From Iamia sp035765045 (GTDB lineage Bacteria > Actinomycetota > Acidimicrobiia > Acidimicrobiales > Iamiaceae): DNA of 49,815 bases. The position numbers were made by a program, and so were the translations under genes. Below are positions 32,903-41,081 of the stretch, in pieces. How positions within the stretch are numbered: position 1 is the first letter of the stretch; each line of letters starts with the position of its first letter. Below the pieces are notes generated by a model. The model was not told the DNA's origin. It was given only the letters and a program-made list of their open reading frames with translations, and made no database searches. The stretch covers positions 1-49,815 of the forward strand of contig DASTYI010000020.1 of the NCBI GenBank assembly GCA_035765045.1, written 5' to 3'.

Positions 32903-34717
32903 TCAGGCGCCGGCCTTGGCCTTCCCGACCTCGTCGAGGAACTCCTTGTTGGTCTTGAAGGTCTTGAGCCGGTCGAGCAGCAGCTCCAGCCCCTTGACCT
33001 GGGGATCGACGTCGCCCTGCTTGACGGCGTCGTCCTTGACCGCCCCGAGCACCTTGCGGAGGGTGTCGACCTGGCCGACCTGGCGCCGCTCGAACAGCAG
33101 CTCCTCGTGGCGGGTCGAGCTGGCGTCGACGTCGATGGCGGGGAAGACCCGGCGCTCGGCCAGCCGCCGGCTGAGCCGCAGCTCCATGTTCCCGGTGCCC
33201 TTGAACTCCTCGAAGATGTGCTCGTCCATCTTCGACCCGGTCTCGACCAGGGCGGTGGCCAGGATGGTGAGCGAGCCGCCCTCCTCGGCGTTGCGGGCGG
33301 CGCCGAAGAACCGCTTCGGCGGGTAGAGGGCGGCGGCGTCGATGCCACCGGACATGATCCGCCCGCTGGGCGGGGCGGCCAGGTTGTAGGCCCGGGCCAG
33401 GCGGGTGATGCCGTCGAGGATGATGACGACGTCCTTGCCCTCCTCGACCATCCGCTTGGCCCGCTCGATCACCAGCTCGGCGACCTGGATGTGCTCCTCG
33501 CTGGGCCGGTCGAAGGTCGAGGCCGCCACCTCGCCGTTGATCAGCCAGCGGCGCATGTCGGTGACCTCCTCGGGGCGCTCGTCGACGAGCAGCACGATGA
33601 GGGTGACGTCGGGGTGGTTGAGCTCGATCGACCGGGCGACCTGCTTCATGATCGTGGTCTTGCCCGCCTTGGGCGGCGACACGATCAGCCCCCGCTGGCC
33701 CTTCCCGATCGGGGCCAGGAGGTCGATGATCCGGGTCGTCATGGTGGCCGCCGCCCCGTCGGTCTCGAGCGTCAGCCGCTCGTCGGGGAACAGCGGGGTC
33801 AGGTCGTCGAACCGGCGGCGGGCCCGGCCACTGTCGGGAGGGTTGCCGTTGACGGCGTCGATCTGGAGCAGCGCCGGGTTCTTCTCGTTGCGCGAGGCGG
33901 GCCGGCTCTTGCCGGTGACCGTGTCACCCTTGCGCAGGCCGAACTGGCGGACCTGCTTGACCGACACGTACACGTCCTCGGCCGAGGGCAGGTAGCCCCG
34001 CAGGCGGAGGAAGCCGTAGCCGTCGTCGCGCAGGTCGAGGAGGCCCTCGACCGGGACCGGCTCGCCCTCGAACTGGTCGGGCTGACCGTCGCGGTTGCGA
34101 CCCCGACGGCGACGCCGGCGGTTGCCCTCGTCGGGCTCGTCGCCGTCCCCGTCGTCGCCCTGCTGGTTGCCGCCCTGGTTCTGGTTGCCGCCCTGGTTCT
34201 GGTTGCCCTGGCCGCCCTGGTTGCCGCCGCCCTGGTTCGGGTTGCCCTGGTTGCCACCGCCCTGGCCGCCCTGGTTCGGGTTGCCCTGGTTGCCGCCGCC
34301 CTGGTTCTGCGGGCCGCCGCCCTTGCCGTTGCCGTCGGCCGCGCCACCACCGCCGCCGCTGCCGTTGGCGGTGGCGTCGCCCCGGTTGCGGTCCCGGCGG
34401 CCCCGGCCCTCGGGGGCGGGGGCGGGCGCCGGCTCGGGCGTGGGCTCCTCGGCCGGGGCCTCGGCCTCGGGAGCCGGCGCGGCGGCCTCCTCGGCGGGCG
34501 CCTCGGCCGCGTCGAGGTCGAGCTGCGGGGCCGCCTCCGGCGCCTCCTCGGCGGCCGGGGCGGCGCCCTCGTCGGTGACGCCGGCGAGCTCGAAGATCAG
34601 GTCGATGATGTCGGCCTTCTTGGCCCGGGCCGGGGGCTTCTTGCCCAGCGACTCGGCGATCTGGCTCAGCTCGTTGCGCTCCTTGCCCTCCAGCAGGGCA
34701 CGTTCGAAGCCACTCAT
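32903..34717 (-). CDS. rho: Transcription termination factor Rho with Q/N/G-rich N-terminal insertion
   Basis: Hexameric RNA-dependent ATPase/helicase, 604 residues (E. coli ~420). An N-terminal SAP-like helix pair (ALLEGKERNELSQIAESLGK) is followed by an acidic Ala/Glu/Pro stretch (~50-105), then a region of NQGG/GNQGNPNQGG repeats (~130-187) and an Arg-rich patch (199-206). The primary RNA-binding domain starts near 215 (VEGLLDLRDDGYGFLR). The ATPase has Walker A VSPPKAGKTT and DERPEEVTDMRR. Actinobacterial Rho proteins generally have a long N-terminal insertion, but such a Q/N-rich composition is unusual. ATG 34717 has GAGGAT upstream. Confidence 0.96.
   Translation of the reverse strand: MSGFERALLEGKERNELSQIAESLGKKPPARAKKADIIDLIFELAGVTDEGAAPAAEEAPEAAPQLDLDAAEAPAEEAAAPAPEAEAPAEEPTPEPAPAPAPEGRGRRDRNRGDATANGSGGGGGAADGNGKGGGPQNQGGGNQGNPNQGGQGGGNQGNPNQGGGNQGGQGNQNQGGNQNQGGNQQGDDGDGDEPDEGNRRRRRRGRNRDGQPDQFEGEPVPVEGLLDLRDDGYGFLRLRGYLPSAEDVYVSVKQVRQFGLRKGDTVTGKSRPASRNEKNPALLQIDAVNGNPPDSGRARRRFDDLTPLFPDERLTLETDGAAATMTTRIIDLLAPIGKGQRGLIVSPPKAGKTTIMKQVARSIELNHPDVTLIVLLVDERPEEVTDMRRWLINGEVAASTFDRPSEEHIQVAELVIERAKRMVEEGKDVVIILDGITRLARAYNLAAPPSGRIMSGGIDAAALYPPKRFFGAARNAEEGGSLTILATALVETGSKMDEHIFEEFKGTGNMELRLSRRLAERRVFPAIDVDASSTRHEELLFERRQVGQVDTLRKVLGAVKDDAVKQGDVDPQVKGLELLLDRLKTFKTNKEFLDEVGKAKAGA
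34157..34330 (-). repeat. Tandem NQGG-coding repeats inside rho
   Basis: Codes for residues ~130-187 of Rho. On the + strand a CCCTGGTTCGGGTTGCCCTG unit recurs, interspersed with CCGCCCTGGTTC variants. It is prone to length change. Confidence 0.8.
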
Positions 34718-34865
34718 GGGCGATCCTCGCTTTGGGGTCCGTGCCACGGCACCTCGGGCGCAGGTGGCGACGGGAGAGAAGGGACGTCCCGGCCCGGAGC
34801 CCGCGGAGACCGCGGGACAACCCCAGGGGGACCTCCGGGAGCCTAGCGGCGACGCCCAGCCCGCC
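34718..34865 (-). promoter_or_regulatory. rho leader region with hairpins
   Basis: 148 bp between rho and the ABC gene. A TAGGCT (-10-like) lies near 34840 on the minus strand, which would give a ~115-nt leader. The leader can form the 7-bp hairpin CCCGCGG/CCGCGGG (34800-34816), a CCCC/GGGG hairpin just upstream and GTGCC-AC-GGCAC (34741-34752). Rho is autoregulated through its leader in other bacteria; the same here is an inference. Confidence 0.35.
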
Positions 34866-36698
34866 CTAGGCGGTGGTGCGGGTGCCGCCGATCCAGCTGC
34901 GGTGGAGGGCGGCATAGACGCCGTCGGCGGCGACGAGGTCGTCGTGGGCGCCCTGCTCGACGAGGCGGCCCTGGTCGAAGACGAGCACCCGGTCGGCCCG
35001 CTCGGCGGTCGAGAGGCGGTGGGCGACGGTGACGGTGGTGCGGCCGGCGGCCATCCGGGTGAGGGCGACGGCGAGGGCCCGCTCGGTCTCGGGGTCGACG
35101 GCCGAGGTGGCCTCGTCGAGGATCAGCAGGCCCGGGTCGGACACCTGCGCCCGGACCAGGGCGACGAGCTGGCGCTCGCCCACCGAGAGGTTGTCGCCCC
35201 GCTCGCCGGCGTCGGTGTCGAGCCCCCGGGGCAGGCGGTCGACCCACCAGCCCAGGCCGAGCTCGGCGATGGCGGCGTCGACCTCGGCGTCGGTGGCGTC
35301 GAGCCGGCCCAGCCGGATGTTCTCCCGCACGGTGGCGGCGAAGAGGAAGCCGTCCTGCGGCACCATCCGGATGCGCAGCAGGCGCGACGAGGAGGCGACC
35401 GACCGCAGGTCGTGCCCGCCGACCTCGATCGTCCCGGCGACCGGGTCGGCCAGCCGGGCGAGGAGCGAGGCGAACGTCGTCTTGCCCGAACCGGTCTGGC
35501 CGACGACCGCCACCGACGTGCCCGGCTCGATCGCGACGCTGACGTCGCGCAGCACCAGCGGGCCGTCCCGGTAGGCGAAGTCGACGCCGGTGGCCCGCAC
35601 GCCGAGCGCACCCGTCGGCAGGGCGACGCCGGGCGAGGCCTCGACCACGTCGAGCGGGATGTCGAGGGTGCCGAGGACCTTGCGGGCGCCGGCCGCCGCG
35701 TTCTGGGTCTGGTCGAGCACCTCGCCGAGGTCGGCGATCGGCTGGGTGAGCAGGGTGACGAGGAAGACGAAGGCCACCAGCTCGCCGGCGTCGAGCCCCC
35801 ACGCCGGGCCCTGCCACACGCCGACGGCGGCGACGACGGCGATGGCGATCGCCCCGAAGATGTCCGACAGCGGGAACATCAGGGCGAACATCCGGGCCGC
35901 CTTGAGCTCGGCCCGGTACTGCCTCCGCACCGCCGTCCGCAGCCGCCGCCGGCCCCGGTCGCCCAACCCGTAGGCCCGGATGACGGGGGCGCCGCCGATC
36001 GTCTCGGAGAACTCGCCGAGCGTCTCGCCGACCCGGTCGCGCACGGCGTCCCAGCGCCGCAGCTGGATCTTCTGGAGCTGGCGCAGCAGGACGACGACGG
36101 GGAGGAAGACGCCGATGGTGAGCAGCGTCAGCCGCCACGAGTAGAAGGCCATCACGGCGCCGACGCCGAGGATGGTGGCGCTGGCGCTCAGCCAGACGGT
36201 GGCCCCCCAGCTGAGGAACTGGGCGAGCGTCTCGACGTCGCTGGTGACCCGGGAGACGAGGACGCCCCGGCGCGACTCGGTGTGCTCGGCCGCCGACAGC
36301 CGGTGGATGTGCTCGAAGGTCTTGACCCGGACGCTGGCCAGCCCGCCCTCGGCCGCCCGGGTGAGGCGGGCCAGGCCGATCCGCTCGAGCGCCCAGAACA
36401 CGAGGATCGCCACCACGGCGAGGGCGACGGCCACGGCGACGAAGGTCGGGCGGTAGCCCTCGGGGCCGAGGATGCCCCGGTCGAGCACCTGCTGGAGCAG
36501 CACCGGCACGGTGACCCGGCCGGCGGCGATCGACAGGGCGATCAGGGCGGTCAGCCCGGCACCGTGGCGCAGCTCGGGCATCTCGGCGACGATCCGGCGG
36601 AAGGCGACGACGGCCCCGCCCTCGATGGCGTCGATGCCCTCGGGGTCGCGGGGGTGACCCTCGTCGCGGCCCTCCTCGATGGGCAGCGGGGAGGTCAC
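34866..36698 (-). CDS. ABC exporter subunit (permease-ATPase), second half-transporter
   Basis: 610 residues, one of two adjacent half-transporters of the multidrug/lipid exporter class. The N-terminal ~330 residues carry six membrane helices (LTALIALSIAAGRVTVPVLL, FLPVVVLLRQLQ); the ATPase has Walker A VGQTGSGKTTFASL, a signature-like NLSVGERQLVALVRAQ, Walker B GLLILDEATSAVD and the H-loop TVAHRLST. Its GTG start overlaps the stop of the partner gene (GTGA at 36695-36698), so both halves are probably translated together as a heterodimer. Substrate unknown. Confidence 0.92.
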   Translation of the reverse strand: MTSPLPIEEGRDEGHPRDPEGIDAIEGGAVVAFRRIVAEMPELRHGAGLTALIALSIAAGRVTVPVLLQQVLDRGILGPEGYRPTFVAVAVALAVVAILVFWALERIGLARLTRAAEGGLASVRVKTFEHIHRLSAAEHTESRRGVLVSRVTSDVETLAQFLSWGATVWLSASATILGVGAVMAFYSWRLTLLTIGVFLPVVVLLRQLQKIQLRRWDAVRDRVGETLGEFSETIGGAPVIRAYGLGDRGRRRLRTAVRRQYRAELKAARMFALMFPLSDIFGAIAIAVVAAVGVWQGPAWGLDAGELVAFVFLVTLLTQPIADLGEVLDQTQNAAAGARKVLGTLDIPLDVVEASPGVALPTGALGVRATGVDFAYRDGPLVLRDVSVAIEPGTSVAVVGQTGSGKTTFASLLARLADPVAGTIEVGGHDLRSVASSSRLLRIRMVPQDGFLFAATVRENIRLGRLDATDAEVDAAIAELGLGWWVDRLPRGLDTDAGERGDNLSVGERQLVALVRAQVSDPGLLILDEATSAVDPETERALAVALTRMAAGRTTVTVAHRLSTAERADRVLVFDQGRLVEQGAHDDLVAADGVYAALHRSWIGGTRTTA

Positions 36699-38512
36699 GC
36701 CGCCTCGTCCTCGCGCTCGTAGGCCCGGACCAGGGCGGCGTAGGCGGGGACCGTCGCCAGCAGCTCGTCGTGGGGCCCGAGGGCGGCGACCCTCCCGGCC
36801 TCGAGGAACAGCACCCGGTCGGCCAGCCGGATGGTCGACACCCGGTGGGCGACGACGACCGTGGTCGTGGCCAGCGCCGCGCCCAGGCCGGTGAGGATCT
36901 GGCCCTCGACCGAGGGGTCGATGGCGCTGGTGGCGTCGTCGAGGATCAGCAGCCGGGGCCGGCGGACGAGCGCCCGGGCCAGGGCGAGGCGCTGGCGCTG
37001 GCCGCCCGAGAGCGTCACGCCCCGCTCCCCCAGCTCGGTCTCCAGCCCGGCGGGGAGGGCGGCGACGAAGCCGTCGGCCCGGGCCAGCCGGAGGGCCTCG
37101 GCCACATCGGCGTCGGTGGCAGCGTCGAGCCCGGCGACGACGTTGGCCCGCACGGTGTCGGCGAAGAGGAACGACTCCTGGAACACCACGCCGACGGCGG
37201 CGGGGAGCTCGGCCGGGTCGAGCTCCCCGATGGGGATGCCGCCCAGGCGCACCTCGCCGGCGGTGGGCTCCAGCAGCCCGGCCAGGCAGAGGCAGAGCGA
37301 CGTCTTGCCGCCGGCGGTGGCGCCGGCCACGGCGATCACCTCGCCGGGGGCGATGGCGACGTCGACCCCGTCGAGCACCGGCGCCGCCGGGTCGTGAGCG
37401 AAGGAGACGGCGTCGACCTCGACCGCCAGCGGTCCGGGCGGCAGCATCGTGGCGCCCCGGGCCGGGTGGCGGTCGCGGTGGTCGGGGGCGAGCACCCGGT
37501 CGAGCCGGGCGGCGGCGACGACCGACGGCGGCATCGACTCGAGCAGGTAGCCCATCACCCGCATCGGGGTGGTGAGCACGGCGAAGAGGGCCAGGGCCTC
37601 GACGATCCCGCCCTCGCTGACCGCCCCGGTCGAGAGCCGCCAGGCGCCGATGCCGAGCACGGCGACGGCGCCGAGGTTGGGCAGGGCGGTGAGCCCGGGC
37701 TCGAACCAGGCCCGCAGCTCGCCGACCCGGATCCGCTCGTCGCGCAGGGCTCCGGCCGCCCGCCGGGCCCGGTCGGTCTCGTGGCCGGCCAGGCCCAGGG
37801 CCTTGACCACCAGAGCGCCGTCGAAGCTCTCGTGGGCCACGGCGGCGAGATCGCCGTAGCGGGCCTGGGCCCGGGCCGCGGGGTGCTCGACCCGGGCGGT
37901 GTAGATCCGGTTGGCGACCATCAGCGTCGGGAACACGGCCAGCGCCACCAGGGCGAGGGCCCAGTCGACCATCAGCAGGCGGGCGAAGGCGATGATCCCG
38001 ATCACCACCGCGCTCATCGAGAACGGGGCCGGGTTGATGAACTCGATGGCCTTGACGGCGTCGTTGTCGGCGTGGGCCATCAGCTCGCCGGCCGGGCGGC
38101 GGGAGTGGAACCGCAGGGGGGCGTCGAGGTAGCGGTCGGCCAGCGCCTCGCGCCAGGTGGCGCCCATGCGGAACGTCGTCATCCCGCAGAAGTAGCGGCG
38201 GGCGACGACGCCGCAGGCCCGGGCCAGGGCCACGATCACGACGGCGGCCGTCGTCAGCGCCACGGTGCCCCCGTCGACCGGCCCGAAGGTGCCCCCGGCC
38301 CGCTCGGCGGCCAGCCCGGGGATGATGACCTCGTCGGTCACCCGGCCCAGGACGATCGTCGACCCGACGGTCATGGCCGCGAACAGCCCGGCCCCGAGGA
38401 CGGCGACGGTGAAGGGCCGGGGGTGGGTCCGGACCGACCGCCACAGCAGCGCCATGCCCCGCCGGACGACGGAGCGCGGGTCGGGGGTCTCGTCCAGCAT
38501 GCCGTCAGGCAT
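36695..38512 (-). CDS. ABC exporter subunit (permease-ATPase), first half-transporter
   Basis: 605 residues from ATG 38512 (or ATG 38500). Six membrane helices in the first half (AVLGAGLFAAMTVGSTIVLG, AALTTAAVVIVALARACGVV-like segments), ATPase in the second. Walker A is AGATAGGKTSL, a less common form of GxxxxGKT; the signature VTLSGGQRQRLALARAL, Walker B LLILDDATSAID and VVVAHRVST are intact. The Glu after Walker B is Asp (DD instead of DE), a typical sign of a degenerate ATP site in a heterodimeric exporter; the partner has DE. Confidence 0.92.
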   Translation of the reverse strand: MPDGMLDETPDPRSVVRRGMALLWRSVRTHPRPFTVAVLGAGLFAAMTVGSTIVLGRVTDEVIIPGLAAERAGGTFGPVDGGTVALTTAAVVIVALARACGVVARRYFCGMTTFRMGATWREALADRYLDAPLRFHSRRPAGELMAHADNDAVKAIEFINPAPFSMSAVVIGIIAFARLLMVDWALALVALAVFPTLMVANRIYTARVEHPAARAQARYGDLAAVAHESFDGALVVKALGLAGHETDRARRAAGALRDERIRVGELRAWFEPGLTALPNLGAVAVLGIGAWRLSTGAVSEGGIVEALALFAVLTTPMRVMGYLLESMPPSVVAAARLDRVLAPDHRDRHPARGATMLPPGPLAVEVDAVSFAHDPAAPVLDGVDVAIAPGEVIAVAGATAGGKTSLCLCLAGLLEPTAGEVRLGGIPIGELDPAELPAAVGVVFQESFLFADTVRANVVAGLDAATDADVAEALRLARADGFVAALPAGLETELGERGVTLSGGQRQRLALARALVRRPRLLILDDATSAIDPSVEGQILTGLGAALATTTVVVAHRVSTIRLADRVLFLEAGRVAALGPHDELLATVPAYAALVRAYEREDEAA

Positions 38513-38534
38513 CCAACCGAGCCGGCTGACGACC

Positions 38535-38571
38535 CGCAACTCCGTTGCGAGGACTCCGCCCCCGCGCGGGG
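38535..38571. promoter_or_regulatory. Two short palindromes in the ABC/PHP divergent region
   Basis: CGCAAC-TCC-GTTGCG (38535-38549) and the perfect palindrome CCCCGCGCGGGG (38560-38571) lie between the divergent ABC exporter and PHP genes. Possible operator or hairpin; no regulator gene is adjacent. Confidence 0.4.
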
Positions 38572-38582
38572 AACTCCCCGGG

Positions 38583-40061
38583 ATGGCGACATCACGACGG
38601 AGGTTCCTGGCGGGGGCGGCGGCGAGCGGGGCGGTGCTGGTGGCCCGGCCGGCCGGGATCCTCGCCGACGTCCTGGGCGGGACGCCGCAGCCCACGGTCT
38701 CCCGCGCCTCGAAGCTGGTGCCGGGCACGTGGCTGGTCCACGCCGACCTCCACAACCACACCCTCTTCTCGGACGGCGACGGCGACCCGGCGGCCGCCTT
38801 CGCCACCATGCGCGGCAACGGCCTCGACGTCGCCGCCCTGACCGACCACGCCGTGCTCGGCGGGGCCCTCGGCGCCCTGGCCTCGGTGTGCGGGTCGGGC
38901 TGCACGTCGGTCCGGGGGATCGACGAGGCGTCGTGGGACCGCACCGCCGAGCTGGCCGACGGGGCCGACGCCCCGGGCACCTTCACCGCCATCCGGGGCT
39001 TCGAGTGGTCGAGCCCGACCCTCGGGCACGTCAACGTCTGGTTCGGCCAGGACTGGATCGACCCCGAGCGGACCGGCGGGCTGGTCGGCGTCGAGGGCAT
39101 CCCCGGCTTCCTCGACGAGCTGGGCGAGGGCGGCACGGCCATCGGCGAGCCGCTGGAGTCGCTGGTCACCGACCTGCCGACGACCGGGCTGTCGATGGCC
39201 GGCCTCTACGCCTGGCTCCGCCGCCAGCCCGGCGGGCTGCTCGGTGGGGGCGGCGCCGACGCCCTGGCCGGGTTCAACCACCCGGGTCGCGAGCCGGGGC
39301 GGTTCGCCGCCTTCGCCTTCGACGCCCGCCTGCGCGACCGGCTGGTCAGCCTGGAGCTGTTCAACCGGGACGAGGACTACCTCTACGAGGGGATCGACAA
39401 GGGCCGGACGTCACCGCTGGTCCAGTGCCTCGACGCCGGCTGGCGCCCCGGGCTCCTGGGCGTGACCGACGAGCACGGCACCGACTGGGGCGGGCCGCCC
39501 GAGAAGGGGCGGGCCGGGCTGTGGGTGACCGAGCTGAGCCGGGCCGGGGTCCGGGCGGCCCTGGCCGACCGGCGGTTCTTCGCCACCCGGGAGCGGGGCC
39601 TGCGGGTCGACGCCACCCTGGCCGGCGTGCGGATGGGGGGCGTCGTGCCCCACCGGGCGGGTGTGGTCGAGGTGGCGCTCGACGTCGAGGGCCCGTCGGT
39701 GCCCGCCGGCACCCCCCTGGTGGTGCAGGTGCTGACGTCGGGTACGCCCGTGCCCCGGGTGACCAGCGAGCACGCCGTCGTCGTCCCCGCACCCGACGCC
39801 CCGGCGATCCGCTTCGCCGCCCCGGTCGACGTGGCCGACGGCGACTGGGTCGCCCTCCGCATCGTCGACCCGGCCCGCGAGGCCGACCCCCGGGCCCCGG
39901 CCGACCTCGGCGGCCGCACGGTCGCCTACCCCAGCCCCTGGTACCTCGACCCGACCGCTTCCCCCGTCGGTCCCACCGCCGCCACCGACGGCCGGGCCCT
40001 CGGGGCCGCCCTGGCCGCCGCCCCGACCCTCGCCCCCCGCCGCCACACCCACCCCCACTGA
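38583..40061 (+). CDS. Tat-exported PHP-domain metal-dependent phosphoesterase-like protein
   Basis: 492 residues. The N-terminus SRRRFLAGAAASGAVLVA is a twin-arginine signal, so the protein is exported folded. The PHP metal site starts HADLHNHTLFSDG (H53, H57, H59), with DVAALTDHAV (D88, H89), AIRGFEWSS and later FNHPGRE and VTDEHGTDWGG. The C-terminal ~120 residues are a beta-rich domain. PHP proteins hydrolyse phosphoesters using two or three metal ions; the substrate here is unknown. ATG 38583. Convergent with the next gene across a 52-nt palindrome. Confidence 0.85.
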   Translation: MATSRRRFLAGAAASGAVLVARPAGILADVLGGTPQPTVSRASKLVPGTWLVHADLHNHTLFSDGDGDPAAAFATMRGNGLDVAALTDHAVLGGALGALASVCGSGCTSVRGIDEASWDRTAELADGADAPGTFTAIRGFEWSSPTLGHVNVWFGQDWIDPERTGGLVGVEGIPGFLDELGEGGTAIGEPLESLVTDLPTTGLSMAGLYAWLRRQPGGLLGGGGADALAGFNHPGREPGRFAAFAFDARLRDRLVSLELFNRDEDYLYEGIDKGRTSPLVQCLDAGWRPGLLGVTDEHGTDWGGPPEKGRAGLWVTELSRAGVRAALADRRFFATRERGLRVDATLAGVRMGGVVPHRAGVVEVALDVEGPSVPAGTPLVVQVLTSGTPVPRVTSEHAVVVPAPDAPAIRFAAPVDVADGDWVALRIVDPAREADPRAPADLGGRTVAYPSPWYLDPTASPVGPTAATDGRALGAALAAAPTLAPRRHTHPH

Positions 40062-40066
40062 GACCC

Positions 40067-40118
40067 CGAACCGGTGTCACCACGCAACGCCGACGCGTGT
40101 CGTGGTGACACCAGTTCG
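40067..40118. repeat. 52-nt palindrome; likely bidirectional terminator
   Basis: 18-nt arms CGAACCGGTGTCACCACG / CGTGGTGACACCAGTTCG (one mismatch) and an inner ACGC/GCGT stem. It fills the gap between the convergent PHP and esterase genes. Same span (52 nt) and same CGAAC...GTTCG ends as the palindrome at 23252-23303. Confidence 0.8.
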
Positions 40119-40124
40119 TTCGCG

Positions 40125-41081
40125 TCAGGGCGGGGGGATGGGGGTGAGGGGGAGGCGGCCGGCGAAGGCGGCCTGGAAGGTGGCGGTGCGGAGGGCCTCG
40201 GTGACGCCCCAGGCCAGCGAGACGGGGATGATCCAGGTGCCGTGGGGGTGGTTGAGGATGCGGAGGGCGACGGCGGGGACGCCGGCCTCGTGGAGCCGGG
40301 ACACCAGCCGCTCGCCGTCGTCACGCACCGGGTCGAGGTCGGCGGTCAGCACGACGGTGGGCGGGAGGCCGGTCAGGTCCTCGGCCAGCACCGGGGACAC
40401 CAGCGGGTCGGATCGCTGCTCGCGGGTGGCGTAGCGGCCGGCGTACTCGTCGAGGTCCTCGGCGGTCAGCCCGTAGCCGGTGGCGTTCTCCGCGACCGAC
40501 GGCGAGCCGAGGGTGAGGTCGAGGCCGGGGGCCTCCAGCCACTGGAACATCGGCATCGGCAGGCCCCGCTCGCGGGCGACCAGGCAGGTGGCGACGGCGA
40601 GGTTGCCGCCGGCGCTGGTGCCCCCGATCGCCACCCGGTCCGGGTCGACCCCGAGGTCGTCGAGGTGGGCGAGGAACCACTCGTAGGCGGCGACGCAGTC
40701 CTCCAGGGGGGTGGGGTACGGGTGCTCGGGCGCCAGCCGGTACTCGACCGAGCAGACGACGGCGGGCACCGTCTCGGCCACCGGCCCGCACTCGACCTCG
40801 GCGGTGTCGATCGTGCCCTGCGACCAGCCCCCGCCGTGGATGAACAGGTAGCCGGGGAGGAGGCCGTCGCCCGCCGGGCGGTAGGTGCGGACCCGGATCG
40901 GCCCGACCTGGTGGTCCTCGACGGTCACCGACGGGTCGATCGGCCGGCGGATCAGCAGCATGGTGGCGTCGGCCTGCTCGCGCTGGGCGGCCAGGTCGTC
41001 GGCCGGCGGCGGGGGCCGGTCGCCGAGGGCCCGGAAGATCGCCGCCAGGGCGGCGTCGACCACCTTCGGTTCGCTACTCAT
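40125..41081 (-). CDS. Alpha/beta hydrolase, hormone-sensitive-lipase (HSL) family esterase
   Basis: 318 residues, cytoplasmic. Oxyanion motif HGGGW at 82-86, nucleophile Ser156 in GTSAGGN, Asp250 (LTADLDPVRDDGE) and His280 (NHPHGTW) complete the HSL triad. These esterases cleave short-chain acyl esters. ATG overlaps the stop of the GH78 gene by 4 nt, so esterase and glycosidase are made together, e.g. to deacylate and deglycosylate one substrate (inference). Confidence 0.92.
   Translation of the reverse strand: MSSEPKVVDAALAAIFRALGDRPPPPADDLAAQREQADATMLLIRRPIDPSVTVEDHQVGPIRVRTYRPAGDGLLPGYLFIHGGGWSQGTIDTAEVECGPVAETVPAVVCSVEYRLAPEHPYPTPLEDCVAAYEWFLAHLDDLGVDPDRVAIGGTSAGGNLAVATCLVARERGLPMPMFQWLEAPGLDLTLGSPSVAENATGYGLTAEDLDEYAGRYATREQRSDPLVSPVLAEDLTGLPPTVVLTADLDPVRDDGERLVSRLHEAGVPAVALRILNHPHGTWIIPVSLAWGVTEALRTATFQAAFAGRLPLTPIPPP

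Noticed and set aside
34157..34330. Repeat array in rho considered as a CRISPR
   Set aside because: Units are uneven, contiguous, have no spacers and code for NQGG repeats in frame.
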